Source of the DNA: Polyodon spathula
Lineage: Eukaryota; Chordata; Actinopteri; Acipenseriformes; Polyodontidae
Reading direction: 5' to 3'
DNA length: 64,000 nt
Assembly (NCBI RefSeq): GCF_017654505.1
Contig: NC_054534.1
Location: forward strand, 18,921,693-18,985,692
This document shows positions 63,928 to 64,000 of the stretch, one piece after another; the stretch's first letter is position 1; each line of letters opens with the position of its first letter. Under the pieces are notes generated by a model. The model did not search any database. It saw nothing but the letters and a program-made list of their open reading frames with translations, and was not told the origin of the DNA. Made by a program: the position numbers and the translations under genes.

Positions 63928-64000
63928 GTGTGTGCTACAGATCTGTTTGAGATGAAATGTTTCCTTGGGTTGAATAAGAGAACATTTTTGGAAAAAAAAA

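Overview
This is a vertebrate nuclear genome window: genes split into many short exons with GT-AG introns, abundant microsatellites, and many decayed transposons of fish type (Tc1-like, hAT, pogo-like MITEs, CR1/L2-group LINEs, tRNA-derived SINEs). The mix, including a tRNA-type SINE near 34.2 kb that I associate with sturgeons and paddlefish, suggests a non-teleost ray-finned fish. That placement is an inference, not proven here.

Three conserved protein-coding genes are present. (1) CHD1, plus strand, start codon at 11687 and stop at 39503, 36 coding exons and 1824 codons. All exon phases agree, and the frame is intact through tandem chromodomains, Snf2 ATPase, SANT/SLIDE DNA-binding region, CHCT domain and basic tail. 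A likely untranslated first exon ends at 9736 behind a GA-rich promoter. (2) REEP5, minus strand, five coding exons from 55790 down to 44067, 189 codons, tail-to-tail with CHD1. (3) DCP2, plus strand, from 58737 and running off the right edge; five exons (195 codons) are visible, including the Nudix box. REEP5 and DCP2 lie head-to-head about 2.9 kb apart. The genes have separate jobs: nucleosome remodelling (CHD1), shaping of ER membrane tubules (REEP5) and mRNA decapping (DCP2).

Layout: 1-9.5 kb is gene-free and holds a foldback MITE, a decayed CR1/L2-group LINE split by a second repeat, and a tangle of Tc1-like copies with nested palindromes. 9.6-41.4 kb is CHD1. Its introns hold three TA-flanked pogo/Tigger-like MITEs, hAT remnants and SINEs. 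41.4-43.8 kb is an intergenic gap. 43.8-55.8 kb is REEP5, whose large intron 3 carries a nearly complete Tc1-like element, an L2-like reverse transcriptase fragment and Tc1 pieces. 55.8-58.7 kb is the REEP5/DCP2 interval, with a truncated Tc1 and a CCAAT-box cluster. 58.7-64 kb is the 5' half of DCP2.

The most interesting observations are an AT-AC (U12-type) intron in DCP2 that is needed to restore the conserved protein; a THAP-domain ORF inside DCP2 intron 4 bracketed by 22-nt inverted repeats (possible P-element-like transposon); a Gly-to-Ser change in the DCP2 Nudix signature; and a large acidic/lysine-rich exon in CHD1. No CRISPR, bacterial or viral gene was found.
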